Below, one piece after another: positions 37,082 through 46,699 of a stretch of DNA of 64,000 nt. Numbering within the stretch: the stretch's first letter is position 1; the number at the start of each line of letters is the position of its first letter. Below the pieces are notes generated by a model that had not been told where the DNA came from, ran no database searches, and was given only the letters and a program-made list of their open reading frames with translations. The position numbers and the translations under genes were made by a program. Source of the stretch: Methylophaga sulfidovorans (GTDB taxonomy: Bacteria; Pseudomonadota; Gammaproteobacteria; Nitrosococcales; Methylophagaceae); contig NZ_FOSH01000005.1 of assembly GCF_900114205.1 (NCBI RefSeq), positions 62,001 through 126,000 on the forward strand, given 5' to 3'.

Positions 37082-37840
37082 CTAAACCGGGTTATCTATA
37101 TCAATAAAATGATGAACGATATCAAACTGCTCCGCCATCATTTCCCCTAAGGCTTTCACACCATAACGTTCTGTCGCGTGATGGCCAGCAGCCATATAGT
37201 TAATACCTAATTCACGCGCTATATGCACAGTTGGTTCCGAAATCTCGCCGCTAATGTAGATGTCCAATCCCAGTTCAGCCGCATATTGTAGATATCCCTG
37301 AGCTGCGCCGGTACACCAGCCAACGGTAGTTATTGGTCGGTCATGTCCCTGTATCACTAAAGGATCACGTTTTAATTTTTGGCGGACATGACTACTAAAA
37401 GCGGATAACGATAAGGGTTCCGGCAAACTACCACATAAGCCTATGGCTGGTTCTCCCATGCCAGAAATTCGGCCATCAACTTCGATGCCTAGTAGCTCAG
37501 CGAGTTGCGCATTATTACCCAGTGTCGGATGAGCATCCAATGGCAGGTGATAGGCAATTAAATTAATGTCATTTTCCAGTAGTAATCTTAATCTGCGCTG
37601 CTTCATACCAATTATGCGAGCATCTTCTCCCCGCCAGAAATAACCATGATGAACTAAGATCGCATCAGCATTTAACTCAATAGCTTCTTCAAGCAAAGCT
37701 TCTGATGCTGTTACTCCGGTAACCAGCGTCGTAATATCTTCACTTCCTTCCACCTGAAGACCATTTGGGCAGTAATCATTAAAACGTTCAGGTTCTAAAA
37801 CGTGGTTGATATAGGCGAGAAATTCAGTTCGGGTTATCAT
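37082..37840 (-). CDS. NIF3-like dinuclear metal centre hexameric protein
   Basis: This 252-residue NIF3/YbgI family protein (also annotated as GTP cyclohydrolase I type 2 family) has the metal ligands [12 protein letters not shown] near residue 60 and [20 protein letters not shown] near 95. The C-terminal [13 protein letters not shown] supplies the remaining ligands. The family forms toroidal hexamers. Its function is unsettled. ATG at 37840 is used; the codon before it, TTG, is in frame but unneeded. It is the first gene of the run leading through yihY and coaBC to slmA. Confidence 0.93.
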   Translation of the reverse strand: MITRTEFLAYINHVLEPERFNDYCPNGLQVEGSEDITTLVTGVTASEALLEEAIELNADAILVHHGYFWRGEDARIIGMKQRRLRLLLENDINLIAYHLPLDAHPTLGNNAQLAELLGIEVDGRISGMGEPAIGLCGSLPEPLSLSAFSSHVRQKLKRDPLVIQGHDRPITTVGWCTGAAQGYLQYAAELGLDIYISGEISEPTVHIARELGINYMAAGHHATERYGVKALGEMMAEQFDIVHHFIDIDNPV

Positions 37841-37898
37841 CAACTCAAATCCCTATGGCTTAAGTAAGTCATCACTATAACAAAATGGAGAGCAATCA

Positions 37899-38576
37899 AT
37901 GGAAGCAGTCAATATTATTGCACTCAGTATGGGAGCAGCATGGGCTAGCGGTATCAATCTCTATGCGACCATTTTTATGCTTGGCTATATGGGCATGACA
38001 GGCAATATTGTATTACCTGATGAACTCCAAATCCTCACCGATCCTATGGTAATGGCGGCAGCAGGTTTTATGTACTGTGTTGAATTTTTCGCCGATAAAA
38101 TCCCGGGCGTCGACTCCGGCTGGGATACCATGCATACCTTTATTAGAATTCCTGCCGGCGCGATGTTAGCTGCTGGCGCTGTTGGCGATGTCAGCCCGGC
38201 AGTGGAATTAACTGCGGCATTGTTAGGTGGCACACTAGCGGCGGGTAGCCATGCGACTAAGGCAGGCAGCCGCTTATTAATCAACACATCTCCAGAACCT
38301 GTCACAAACTGGGGAGCCTCTATCAGCGAAGACTTATTAGTAATTGCTGGTTTATGGACGGCGCTTCACCACCCGGTATTATTTTTGATTGCTCTTGGCG
38401 TATTTATTGTACTGATGATTTGGCTTTTACCAAGGTTATGGCGCCTACTGAAAGCAATCTTTCAGAAAGTCGGTGCATGGTTGGGGCTGATAAAACCGAC
38501 AGAGACTAATCCTGCGACTTCAAGCCCGGCCGAACCAACACCGCCAGTGAAGAAAATTGAACACGATCCGCACTAA
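37899..38576 (+). CDS. DUF4126 family membrane protein
   Basis: This 225-residue protein has several hydrophobic helices and the conserved DUF4126 patterns: ASGINLYATIFMLGYMG, YCVEFFADKIPGVDSGWDT, HTFIRIPAGAMLAAGAVGD, and LGGTLAAGSHATKAGSRLL with NTSPEPVTNW. A last long helix (VLFLIALGVFIVLMIWLLPR) is followed by a Pro-rich tail. The function of the family is unknown. GGAGAG precedes the ATG. The gene is divergent from nif3 and its stop overlaps the stop of cheR by four bases. Confidence 0.87.
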   Translation: MEAVNIIALSMGAAWASGINLYATIFMLGYMGMTGNIVLPDELQILTDPMVMAAAGFMYCVEFFADKIPGVDSGWDTMHTFIRIPAGAMLAAGAVGDVSPAVELTAALLGGTLAAGSHATKAGSRLLINTSPEPVTNWGASISEDLLVIAGLWTALHHPVLFLIALGVFIVLMIWLLPRLWRLLKAIFQKVGAWLGLIKPTETNPATSSPAEPTPPVKKIEHDPH

Positions 38577-39406
38577 TCTTTTTTGCGATAAACCGTGCTG
38601 TGAGGAGTGCGAACAAGATCAAAGGCATCGGTATAACCACTGATCGTTTCTGATGCACCCAGAAACAGATACCCGCCCTTGTTTAGTGATTGTGCCATTC
38701 TTTGCAGAATATCTTTTTTACGATCAGCGGAAAAATAAATCAGCACATTACGACAAAAAATAATATCGAACTTACCCAATGTGCCAAAGCTTTGCAGAAG
38801 ATTCTGAGGTCTAAAACTGACACGTTGTCTAACCTCATCCATTACACGCCAACGGTCTCCCTGTTTAGTAAAAAACTGTTGGCGGCGCTGATCGGATAAA
38901 CCACGACCAACAGCCACATCCTCATATTCTGCTTTTTTCGCCTGAACCAACATCGAACTTGAAATATCAGTAGCGACAATTTGACTGGAAGCAATTCTGT
39001 TTGAGGGAGACTTACGGCAATATTCACTCAGCATCATACTAATAGTGTAGGGTTCCTGACCTGAGGAGCAAGCAGCGGACCAGATTCTGAGAGAGCTCCC
39101 CCGAAGCTTGTCCAACTCTGGAAAAATGACCTGTCCGAGTGTCTCAAAAGGCTGTACATCGCGAAACCAGGAGGTTTCGTTTGTTGTCATCGCATCAATA
39201 ACGGCATCACGCAAATGGTGAGGCTGACCACGCTCAACCGCAGTTATCAACTCTGACAGGCTCGCTATATTTTCATCGCGAAGCAGGCGCGTCAATCTAC
39301 TCACAATAAGGTATTGCTTGCCATCCCCAAGCAGAATGCCACAGGCATCCTCTAAAAAACGCCTAAAGCGCTGGTAGTCGATATCCGTTATTTCTTGCGT
39401 CTGCAT
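38573..39406 (-). CDS. cheR: Chemotaxis protein methyltransferase CheR
   Basis: CheR methylates glutamates of chemoreceptors using SAM. The N-terminal all-alpha domain (about 1-80) is followed by the catalytic domain with TTNETSWFRD near residue 75 and the SAM motif IWSAACSSGQEPYTISMMLS. Later segments KFDIIFCRNVLIYF and GGYLFLGASETISGYTDAFD are characteristic. The length of 277 residues is normal. It is a single gene here; in several gammaproteobacteria cheR lies near flgA/flgB, but in this window it is about 20 kb from flgB. Confidence 0.94.
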   Translation of the reverse strand: MQTQEITDIDYQRFRRFLEDACGILLGDGKQYLIVSRLTRLLRDENIASLSELITAVERGQPHHLRDAVIDAMTTNETSWFRDVQPFETLGQVIFPELDKLRGSSLRIWSAACSSGQEPYTISMMLSEYCRKSPSNRIASSQIVATDISSSMLVQAKKAEYEDVAVGRGLSDQRRQQFFTKQGDRWRVMDEVRQRVSFRPQNLLQSFGTLGKFDIIFCRNVLIYFSADRKKDILQRMAQSLNKGGYLFLGASETISGYTDAFDLVRTPHSTVYRKKD

Positions 39407-39418
39407 AGTGTCTCAGGG

Positions 39419-39462
39419 TTAAGTATCAATGGAACATATAGCATATCGGACAATATACTTAA
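39419..39462. repeat. Inverted repeat between cheR and the SDR gene
   Basis: TTAAGTAT and ATACTTAA are a perfect eight-base inverted repeat with 28 bases between them. It lies in the 114-base space between the divergent cheR and SDR genes. It could be an operator, but A/T-rich repeats of this size can arise by chance. Confidence 0.3.
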
Positions 39463-39520
39463 ACATTTACCGAAACATCAGATAAAGTGACAAATAGTTT
39501 AGAGGAAGATAAGAAATCGA

Positions 39521-40351
39521 ATGAAAACATGTCTGATTACAGGTTGCTCAAGTGGTATTGGTTTATGTGCAGCAAAAACACTACACTCGCGTGGCTATAA
39601 AGTTGTTGCTACTGTCCGTAACCACAAAGATAAAGTAGAGCTGGAACAACATGGTATTCATACCATTATTCTGGACTTGGCTGACGAAAACAGTGTCAAT
39701 ACTGGTTTTCAACAAGCATTGAATTATCTTGATAATCAACTGGATGGCTTATTTAATAATGCCGCCTTTGGGCAACCTGGCGCAGTTGAAGACTTGTCAC
39801 GTACCGCTCTGAAAGAGCAGTTTGACACAAATGTGTTTGGCACACAGCAACTGACAAATCTTGCCATAGCGCAGATGCGTAAGCAGGGTCATGGGCGAAT
39901 TATTTACAACAGCTCTATTCTGGGACTTATTGCTTTGGCCTACCGGGGAGCTTACAACGCCAGTAAATATGCGATAGAAGGTCTGGCCGATACCTTACGC
40001 ATCGAACTCTACGGTAGCAATATTCATATCAGTCTGATTGAACCGGGACCTATCACCAGTCGGTTTCGAGAGAATGCCTATAAAAAATACCTACAGCATA
40101 TAGATAAAGCACATAGCCCTCATCGTGAAACATATGAGGCAATGGAAGTAAGACTTAAGAAACAAGGTCCTGCAACGCCGTTCACACTGCCAGCCGATGC
40201 AGTGGTGGAAAAATGTATTCATGCATTGGAAGCGAAAAAACCTAAAAGACGTTACTACGTCACTTTTCCTACCTATCTTTTTGCATATAGTAAAAAACTG
40301 CTACCTATGGGTATATTAGACTGGATGTGCAGAAAAGTATCAGATAGCTAA
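39521..40351 (+). CDS. Classical short-chain dehydrogenase/reductase
   Basis: This 276-residue SDR has the cofactor motif TGCSSGIG at residues 8-15, FNNAAFGQPG, the catalytic Ser in YNSSILG, and YNASKYAIEGL with the Tyr/Lys pair. The C-terminal region KKLLPMGILDWMCRKV and the general pattern fit SDRs related to retinol/17-beta-hydroxysteroid dehydrogenases. The substrate cannot be told from the sequence. GAGGAAG precedes the ATG. It is divergent from cheR and is followed after 36 bases by the GGDEF gene on the same strand. Confidence 0.9.
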   Translation: MKTCLITGCSSGIGLCAAKTLHSRGYKVVATVRNHKDKVELEQHGIHTIILDLADENSVNTGFQQALNYLDNQLDGLFNNAAFGQPGAVEDLSRTALKEQFDTNVFGTQQLTNLAIAQMRKQGHGRIIYNSSILGLIALAYRGAYNASKYAIEGLADTLRIELYGSNIHISLIEPGPITSRFRENAYKKYLQHIDKAHSPHRETYEAMEVRLKKQGPATPFTLPADAVVEKCIHALEAKKPKRRYYVTFPTYLFAYSKKLLPMGILDWMCRKVSDS

Positions 40352-40387
40352 CTGTATAGGGATATATATCATGGACAAGTGGTTATT

Positions 40388-41758
40388 ATGAGTGATACCA
40401 GACGTTCAACTACCGTGACACAGACAACAAGCCGAATACTGACATACAGTTTACTGTCTGCGGTTATTGCCATTGGCGTATTTTTTTCAATACTCTACAG
40501 CTTCCAATCAGTCTCAAATATCGCCTGGATCGCAGCACTTTCCAGCATTGTCAGCTATGTACTTCTTACCTTATTTTTATCACGTTATATCACCCAGCCA
40601 ATTCAATCGGTCATCGATGATTTAGGTCAGCTCACACTCTCTGTTCCTCTGGTCGCCAGTAAAAAATACACTGAGGCCCGAGAACAATGTGAATCCGTCA
40701 ATGAAACTAATTCAGACCAAGCCGTCGTCAACCTGAAACAAGAGTTATGTGATCTGACAACGATGCAAGAACAGCTGGAAGATAAGATTTCACAACGCAA
40801 TAAAGCAGTATTTAAGGCACATCAGGCATTAAAAACCGAACGGGATTTCATTACACAGCTAGTTGATACAGCTCAGATGATTGTGATGACTTCTGATAAT
40901 AACCGTGCGATTCATTTATTCAATCATTACGGTGAAAAACTAACTGGCTTCAGCCGCGATGAAGTAGAGGGGTCAGATGTTGCCCGCTTTTTTCCTCCTG
41001 GTAACTGGTCTGAAACGGATAATATTCTCAAAGAACTGCTTATCGGTAATATTCAGATAGCTCAGCAAGAGGCTGAGCTTGTTGATAAAACAGGTAACTT
41101 AAAACAAATTTCCTGGTTCCATTCTCGCGTAGAAAAAAATGATGAAAATACCCTAATTCTATCGGTTGGATTGGATACCACAGAAACCCGAGCAGCAGAG
41201 AAACGTATCGTCTGGATGGCTGAACATGATCCGTTGACTAATTTGTGCAATAGAAGGAAGTTTACTGAAGAATTTGAAAAATCGCTGCAAACAGCCATTC
41301 GCTATAAACATAACAGCACACTTTTATTATTAGATTTAGATCGCTTTAAAGATATCAATGACACCAGTGGTCACAGAGCCGGTGATGAAGCCCTGAAACT
41401 GGTCGCTAAAACGTTACAAAGAGTCACACGTTTTACCGATTTTGTTGCCAGATTGAGTGGTGATGAATTTGCGGTGATCATGCCGGAAAGCGACGAAGCT
41501 GGTGCTATCACGGTTTCAGAAAAAATACTGGCTGAACTCTCAGCGATTCATCTTAATTACGAGATGGTCCGTCATACGATTTCAGCCAGTATTGGTATCG
41601 TCAATTATCCTTTACAAGACGCCACCACCAATGAACTTATTGGTTTTGCCGATCTAGCTATGTATCGAGCCAAGGCCAATGGGAAAGGTCGATATCATGT
41701 CTTTTCACTGGATGATCGTAGCCGTGAACAACTTCAAAAGCGGGTTTACTGGAAGTAA
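40388..41758 (+). CDS. Membrane PAS-GGDEF protein, truncated by an in-frame TAA before an EAL domain
   Basis: The 456-residue protein has two transmembrane segments at about 20-65, a coiled coil, a PAS domain (TAQMIVMTSDNNRAIHLFNH) and a GGDEF domain from about 280. The active loop is RLSGDEFAVIM, with Ser in the first Gly position. An RxxD inhibitory site (RFTD) lies five residues before the loop, as in c-di-GMP-inhibited cyclases. The reading frame ends with RVYWK at a TAA. Translation beyond the TAA in the same frame gives KIEEALENHLFVLYFQPI, the normal linker and start of an EAL domain. The natural gene is therefore a GGDEF-EAL fusion cut by a nonsense codon. ATG at 40388 is used rather than the in-frame GTG at 40379. 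Confidence 0.85.
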   Translation: MSDTRRSTTVTQTTSRILTYSLLSAVIAIGVFFSILYSFQSVSNIAWIAALSSIVSYVLLTLFLSRYITQPIQSVIDDLGQLTLSVPLVASKKYTEAREQCESVNETNSDQAVVNLKQELCDLTTMQEQLEDKISQRNKAVFKAHQALKTERDFITQLVDTAQMIVMTSDNNRAIHLFNHYGEKLTGFSRDEVEGSDVARFFPPGNWSETDNILKELLIGNIQIAQQEAELVDKTGNLKQISWFHSRVEKNDENTLILSVGLDTTETRAAEKRIVWMAEHDPLTNLCNRRKFTEEFEKSLQTAIRYKHNSTLLLLDLDRFKDINDTSGHRAGDEALKLVAKTLQRVTRFTDFVARLSGDEFAVIMPESDEAGAITVSEKILAELSAIHLNYEMVRHTISASIGIVNYPLQDATTNELIGFADLAMYRAKANGKGRYHVFSLDDRSREQLQKRVYWK

Positions 41759-41773
41759 AAAATAGAAGAAGCA

Positions 41774-42493
41774 TTGGAGAATCATCTATTTGTTTTATAT
41801 TTTCAGCCCATCCTCAATCTAAGTAATCATGAAATTCAACATTATGAAGTGCTGATCATAATGCGTGATCCCAAGACCAATGAAGTCACCTTACCCGGCA
41901 AATTTATTGAAATTGCAGAGGAAGTGGGCTTAATTCAAAGCATTGATCATTATGTGCTGCACCATAGCATCAAAAAATTAGCTGAACTTCAGAAACAAGG
42001 CTCTAAAATTAAATTCGCCATCAACCTCTCCGGTGCGGTAGTTGATACGCCTGTTTTACTGCCCTATCTGAAAAAACTCATTAAACGTTTCGATGTTGAT
42101 CCTACTGCCTTAATTTTTGAAGTGACTGAAACCGTTGCTGTCTCAAATCTGTATCAGGCAAAACTGATGATGACAGCGATAAAAGCGCTCGGCTGCCGTT
42201 TCTCACTGGACGACTTTGGGGTTGGTTTTGCTTCCTTCAATTATATGCGTGAATTACCCATCGATATCATCAAAATTGATGGCATTTTTATTAAAAACCT
42301 GGATATCAATGCTGATGATCAGCTTTTTGTTAAAGCATTGATAGATGTCGCCAAAGGCTTAGGACGTAAGACCATTGCTGAATTTGTTGAAAATGAAGCT
42401 ATCCTCAATATTTTGCAAGAATATGGTGTCGATTTTGCCCAAGGATTTTATATAGGCAAACCTCAACAAAATTTACCTGTCGAGACTCATTAA
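41774..42493 (+). pseudogene. EAL domain severed from the upstream GGDEF protein
   Basis: This 239-residue stretch is an EAL phosphodiesterase domain in the same frame as the GGDEF gene before it, separated by one TAA at 41756-41758. It keeps INLSG, FEVTETVA, SLDDFGVGFASFNYM, IIKIDG, AEFVENE and FAQGFYIGKP. The signature EAL-L-R is EVLII here, so the Arg that contacts c-di-GMP is missing. Independent translation would need the TTG at 41774 or a later internal start, and no good ribosome binding site is seen. I therefore treat it as the 3' part of a broken gene, although low-level reinitiation or readthrough cannot be excluded. Confidence 0.7.
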
Positions 42494-42529
42494 CCATCAT
42501 TTATTATCTGCAGCAAGCAGAATCAAAAC

Positions 42530-42664
42530 ATTCAAGAAAAGTTTGGCGATGGCATCATCAGCGCCATTGATTTTAATATGACCGTAGAACGAGAACACGA
42601 CCCCAAAGGTGATCGTGTGGTCGTGACAATGAATGGTAAGTTTTTGCCCTATAAAGCCTGGTAG
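42530..42664 (+). pseudogene. cynS: 3' remnant of a cyanate hydratase (cyanase) gene
   Basis: The plus strand encodes [20 protein letters not shown] followed by [20 protein letters not shown] and W, then TAG. This is the conserved C terminus of cyanase (CynS), about 45 residues of a protein of about 150. The rest of the gene is missing: in the same frame a few unrelated codons lead straight back to the EAL stop at 42493. A long hairpin with a T-tract follows and was probably the original terminator. Cyanase converts cyanate and bicarbonate to ammonia and carbon dioxide; this piece would be inactive. Confidence 0.8.
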
Positions 42665-42677
42665 GTTTCCCCATGAT

Positions 42678-42715
42678 GAAGGGAGATAAACCACGGTTTT
42701 CTCCCTTCTTTTTTT
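42678..42715 (+). terminator. Intrinsic terminator after the cyanase remnant
   Basis: GAAGGGAGA pairs with TCTCCCTTC (nine bases), and the loop can itself pair AAAC with GTTT. Seven T residues follow directly. The orientation is the plus strand, so it ends the SDR-GGDEF-EAL-cynS remnant side. On the minus strand no T-tract follows, so clpB is not obviously terminated here. Confidence 0.85.
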
Positions 42716-42724
42716 ACCTCTGTT

Positions 42725-45310
42725 TTAGTGAAGTTTCAGCTCTTTGAACACTAGCTTATCCGCTTCAACTTCAATATTGACCGTATCACCAGCTGAAAAC
42801 TTACCTGACAATAAATCCTGCGCCAGAGGATTTTCAATCTCGTGTTGAATCACCCGTTTAAGTGGTCTTGCACCATACACAGGATCGAAACCTTCAGAAG
42901 CAATCAAATCCAAGGCTTCATCGGATAACATCAATTTCATATCACGCTCAGCCAATCTTGCACGTAGATGAGATAACTGAATCTCAGCAATTGCACGGAT
43001 TTGCGCTTGTTGTAATGGATGGAACACCACCACATCATCAACACGATTGATAAATTCCGGGCGGAAATGTTGTGACACAATCTCCATCACTGCCGCTTTC
43101 ATTGCGTCATAGTTTTCTTCACCCGCCATCTCCTGAATAACACTGGAGCCCAGATTAGACGTCATCACAATAACAGTATTGCGGAAATCCACTGTGCGTC
43201 CCTGCCCATCGGTCAAACGGCCATCATCCAGAACCTGAAGCAGAATATTAAAGACATCCGGATGGGCTTTTTCCACTTCATCCAACAAAATGACTGAATA
43301 AGGTTTGCGTCTGACCGCTTCCGTCAGATAGCCACCTTCTTCATAACCGACATAGCCAGGAGGTGCACCAACCAGACGAGCAACAGAGTGTTTTTCCATA
43401 AACTCAGACATATCTATTCGAACCATCGCATCCTGTGTATCAAACAGGAAGTTAGCCAACGATTTACATAACTCGGTTTTACCAACACCGGTTGGTCCTA
43501 AAAACAGGAAAGAACCATTCGGACGGTGGGGATCAGATAAGCCTGCCCGACTACGACGAATCGCATTAGCCACTGAACTCACTGCCTCATCCTGACCAAT
43601 CACGGTTTCGTGTAAGGCATCATCCATTTTCAGCAGTTTGTCGCGTTCACCTTCCAGCATTTTTGACACAGGAATGCCCGTCCATTTGGACACAACTTCA
43701 GCAATTTCCTCTTCACCGACCTTGTTACGCAACAAGGTAAACTCCTGCATCTCAGCTTCTGTCGCCAGTTTCAGCTGTTTTTCCAGCTCTGGAATACGTC
43801 CATATTGTAGTTTCGCCATTTTTTCATAATCGGCATTACGATTAGCAGCATCCAGTTCCAGACGTGCTTTTTCCAACTCTTCTTTTACATGCTGACTACC
43901 ATGTAGCGACGCTTTCTCAGACTTCCAGACTTCTTCCAGATCGGTATATTCTCTGGCCAGTTTTTTCATCTCCGTCTCAAGCGTTTCCAGACGTTTTTTA
44001 GAGGCATCATCACTTTGTTTTTTCAGCGCCATACGTTCAATTTTTAATTGAATCAAACGCCGTTCAAGACGATCCAGCACCTCTGGCTTAGAGTCAATTT
44101 CCATGCGAATACGGCTGGCTGCCTCATCAATAAGGTCAATCGCTTTATCCGGTAGCTTACGGTCGGTAATGTACCGGTTCGACAAAGTCGCTGCCGCCAC
44201 AATCGCCGGATCAGTAATATCCACGCCATGATGCACTTCATAACGCTCTGCCAGACCACGTAAGATCGCAATGGTCGATTCAACGCTAGGTTCGCCGACA
44301 ATCACTTTCTGGAAACGACGTTCCAACGCAGCATCTTTTTCTACATATTGACGATACTCATTTAACGTTGTGGCACCGATACAGTGAAGCTCACCGCGTG
44401 CCAGTGCAGGTTTGAGCATATTTCCCGCATCCATTGCGCCTTCAGCCTTACCAGCACCGACCATGGTATGAATTTCATCGATAAACAGAATGATCTGACC
44501 TTCTTGTTTCGATAGATCATTCAACACCGCTTTCAGGCGTTCTTCAAACTCACCACGGAATTTAGCTCCGGCAATCAAAGAGCCCATATCCAGAGCTAGA
44601 ACCCGTTTGTTTTTCATACCATCAGGCACTTCACCATTGACGATACGTTGGGCCAAACCTTCAACAATCGCGGTTTTACCTACACCGGGTTCACCGATAA
44701 GCACAGGATTATTTTTGGTACGGCGCTGCAAGACCTGAATGGTGCGACGAATTTCATCGTCACGACCAATTACCGGATCTAATTTGCCGGCTTCCGCTCT
44801 TGCTGTCAGATCAATGGTGTATTTTTCCAAAGCCTGACGTTGTTCTTCTGCATTAGGATCAGTCACTCGCTCCCCTCCACGAATTTTATCGATAGCAGTA
44901 TTAATCGCTGTTTTGTTACCACCATGCTTACGGAGTAATTCACCATGTTGGTTTTTATCTTCCACCAATGCCAGCACAAACAGTTCACTGGAAATATATT
45001 GATCCTGACGTTGTTGTGCCAGCTTATCCGTTTGATTCAGTAATCGACTTAAATCTTGTGATACATGGATATCACCATTACCACCTTCAACCTGAGCCAG
45101 TCGTGATAACTGCTGCTCTAAATCTGTTTGATAAGCGGCAACATTGACACCACTCTGAGCCAGAATCGGTTTTACACTGCCGTTTTGTTGCTGCAACAAG
45201 GCAAGCATTAAATGCACAGGTTCAATAAACTGATGATCCTGCCCTACGGCCATACTCTGGGCAGCCGCTAATGCTTCCTGAAATTTACTGGTTAATTTAT
45301 CTATTTGCAT
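42725..45310 (-). CDS. clpB: ATP-dependent disaggregase ClpB
   Basis: ClpB, with DnaK/DnaJ/GrpE, pulls apart protein aggregates after heat stress. The 861-residue protein has the N domain ([20 protein letters not shown]), then AAA-1 with GEPGVGKTA and [14 protein letters not shown] long middle coiled coil (about 410-525) follows. AAA-2 has [17 protein letters not shown] and [15 protein letters not shown]. The C terminus has [20 protein letters not shown]. All parts are intact and the length is normal. A strong sigma-32 promoter match lies just upstream. Confidence 0.98.
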   Translation of the reverse strand: MQIDKLTSKFQEALAAAQSMAVGQDHQFIEPVHLMLALLQQQNGSVKPILAQSGVNVAAYQTDLEQQLSRLAQVEGGNGDIHVSQDLSRLLNQTDKLAQQRQDQYISSELFVLALVEDKNQHGELLRKHGGNKTAINTAIDKIRGGERVTDPNAEEQRQALEKYTIDLTARAEAGKLDPVIGRDDEIRRTIQVLQRRTKNNPVLIGEPGVGKTAIVEGLAQRIVNGEVPDGMKNKRVLALDMGSLIAGAKFRGEFEERLKAVLNDLSKQEGQIILFIDEIHTMVGAGKAEGAMDAGNMLKPALARGELHCIGATTLNEYRQYVEKDAALERRFQKVIVGEPSVESTIAILRGLAERYEVHHGVDITDPAIVAAATLSNRYITDRKLPDKAIDLIDEAASRIRMEIDSKPEVLDRLERRLIQLKIERMALKKQSDDASKKRLETLETEMKKLAREYTDLEEVWKSEKASLHGSQHVKEELEKARLELDAANRNADYEKMAKLQYGRIPELEKQLKLATEAEMQEFTLLRNKVGEEEIAEVVSKWTGIPVSKMLEGERDKLLKMDDALHETVIGQDEAVSSVANAIRRSRAGLSDPHRPNGSFLFLGPTGVGKTELCKSLANFLFDTQDAMVRIDMSEFMEKHSVARLVGAPPGYVGYEEGGYLTEAVRRKPYSVILLDEVEKAHPDVFNILLQVLDDGRLTDGQGRTVDFRNTVIVMTSNLGSSVIQEMAGEENYDAMKAAVMEIVSQHFRPEFINRVDDVVVFHPLQQAQIRAIAEIQLSHLRARLAERDMKLMLSDEALDLIASEGFDPVYGARPLKRVIQHEIENPLAQDLLSGKFSAGDTVNIEVEADKLVFKELKLH

Positions 45311-45348
45311 ACGAGGTATTTCCCCTGAAAAAGTAAGTTAATACAGAA

Positions 45349-45375
45349 ATGGGGGAAGCCTCGATAAAAATCAAG
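45349..45375 (-). promoter_or_regulatory. Sigma-32 heat-shock promoter of clpB
   Basis: On the minus strand CTTGATT is followed by 14 bases and CCCCAT. This fits the RpoH consensus (CTTGAAA, 13-15 bases, CCCCAT) closely. It is about 40 bases before the clpB start, within the 69-base gap after the acyltransferase gene. Confidence 0.8.
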
Positions 45376-45379
45376 AGAG

Positions 45380-46042
45380 CTAATGCGGATGTTTTTGCAT
45401 CGTTTCGATATGGCTTGTTAATTCAGCTTTAAGCTCATCGATTTCCTGCAAAGGCTGTAAAGGTTTGCCAACACAGATCTGAACATGGCTGGGAACAAAA
45501 GGCGCCAGTAACACCTGTCCCTGTGCTGTCACCCCATCCAGGCGCACCGGATAAATCGGTGTTTTTGTCCATATTGCTAAACGAACAACACCTGCCTTTA
45601 TCGGCCTCGGCGGATCGCTATCTAAATGAATTTTGCCGTGAGGAAATAAGGCGACTACCTCTCCCTGTTCGAGGGCGCGTCTTGCAGCTCGCAGTGCTTG
45701 TTCTGCTCGCCCTTGGCGGTCAACAGGAATACAACCGGCTGCTTTGAAAATCCAGTGCAAAACAGGGCGATTATATTCTTCAGATGCAATAAGAAAGCGT
45801 AATGGCCGACGGCTGGCTGCGATTAATAATAAGGGATCGAGCCCGGAAATATGATTGGCGGCAACTATCGCAGGGCCCTGTTCAGGCAAAGGTAATACCA
45901 GACCGGGATGACGATGTAACACTTTGCAGAGAATACGGGTTAGGCCATCCAGCCAGTTCACATGTATGCCACCCCAGTCTGCGCGTGACTGAGATAGACA
46001 GACAGCGAAAAAGACCAATAAGAGGATTAGCGTTATCCACAT
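45380..46042 (-). CDS. PlsC-like lysophospholipid acyltransferase family protein
   Basis: This membrane-bound acyltransferase begins with one N-terminal transmembrane helix (MWITLILLLVFFAVCL). It has the catalytic NHISGLD (NHx4D) and a PVDRQGR segment. The glycerophosphate-binding block, usually FPEG, is FPHGKI here, so the Glu is replaced by His. The last block is PIYPVRLDG. The change suggests an unusual acceptor or reduced activity, and the substrate is unknown. ATG at 46042 follows the yciO stop by four bases. In-frame ATGs further upstream (46081 and 46117) would overlap yciO by 35-71 bases and are less likely. Length is 220 residues. Confidence 0.8.
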   Translation of the reverse strand: MWITLILLLVFFAVCLSQSRADWGGIHVNWLDGLTRILCKVLHRHPGLVLPLPEQGPAIVAANHISGLDPLLLIAASRRPLRFLIASEEYNRPVLHWIFKAAGCIPVDRQGRAEQALRAARRALEQGEVVALFPHGKIHLDSDPPRPIKAGVVRLAIWTKTPIYPVRLDGVTAQGQVLLAPFVPSHVQICVGKPLQPLQEIDELKAELTSHIETMQKHPH

Positions 46043-46046
46043 ACGC

Positions 46047-46670
46047 TTAACTCTCGAATGGCGTAGTATCTCCCATGCCATGTCGGGTGACTTCAGGTAA
46101 GTCATCAACAAATTCAACTACCGTGGTGGGCTCTGCACCACAAGCGCCGCCATCGATGATTAAATCAACATGTTTGCCAATGGCATCGACAATATCATCG
46201 GCATCTGTCATTGGCATCTCATCGCCAGGCAAAATCAGCGTTGAACTCATTAACGGTTCATTAAGTTCTTCCAGCAATGCCAGTGCTATCGTATGTTCCG
46301 GGATACGTAAACCAATGGTTTTACGCTTAGGATGCTGTAATTTCCGTGGCACTTCTTTGGTCGCCGGTAAAACAAATGTGTACGGTCCCGGGGTATAGGC
46401 TTTTAATAAACGAAATACTGCATTATTAAATTTCGCATAGGTCGATAGTTCTGATAAATCACGGCACACCAGAGTGAAGTTATGGTCCGCATCTAACTGG
46501 CGGATTCGACGCAGGCGTTCCATCGCATCGTTATCACCGATTTGACACCCCAATGCATAGCCGGAATCGGTGGGATAAACAATCAAACCACCGCGGCGGA
46601 TGATTTCGCATGCTTGCTTGATCAGTCTTACCTGAGGATTATCCGGATGTATTTGAAAAAACTGGCTCAT
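46047..46670 (-). CDS. yciO: YciO-type Sua5/YrdC family protein
   Basis: This 207-residue YrdC-fold protein has LIVYPTDSGYALGCQIGDND near residue 30, then RRIRQLDADHNFTLVCRDLS. The segment PGPYTFVLPATKEVPRKLQH and IGLRIPEH are typical of the YciO branch rather than TsaC. YciO proteins resemble the threonylcarbamoyl-AMP synthase TsaC, but their role in the cell is less clear. The gene lies between the acyltransferase gene and a PHP phosphoesterase, an arrangement also seen for yciO and yciV in enterobacteria. Confidence 0.88.
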   Translation of the reverse strand: MSQFFQIHPDNPQVRLIKQACEIIRRGGLIVYPTDSGYALGCQIGDNDAMERLRRIRQLDADHNFTLVCRDLSELSTYAKFNNAVFRLLKAYTPGPYTFVLPATKEVPRKLQHPKRKTIGLRIPEHTIALALLEELNEPLMSSTLILPGDEMPMTDADDIVDAIGKHVDLIIDGGACGAEPTTVVEFVDDLPEVTRHGMGDTTPFES

Positions 46671-46699
46671 ATAAAATCACACTTATAAAAGTTAAGGGC

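Noticed and set aside
40371-40391. A six-codon open frame starting with ATG just before the GGDEF gene
   Set aside because: It ends at TGA overlapping the real start; it could be a leader peptide, but nothing supports it.
42497-42694. A minus-strand open frame of 65 codons
   Set aside because: It is the antisense of the cyanase remnant and contains no family pattern; the plus-strand translation gives a clear cyanase C terminus.
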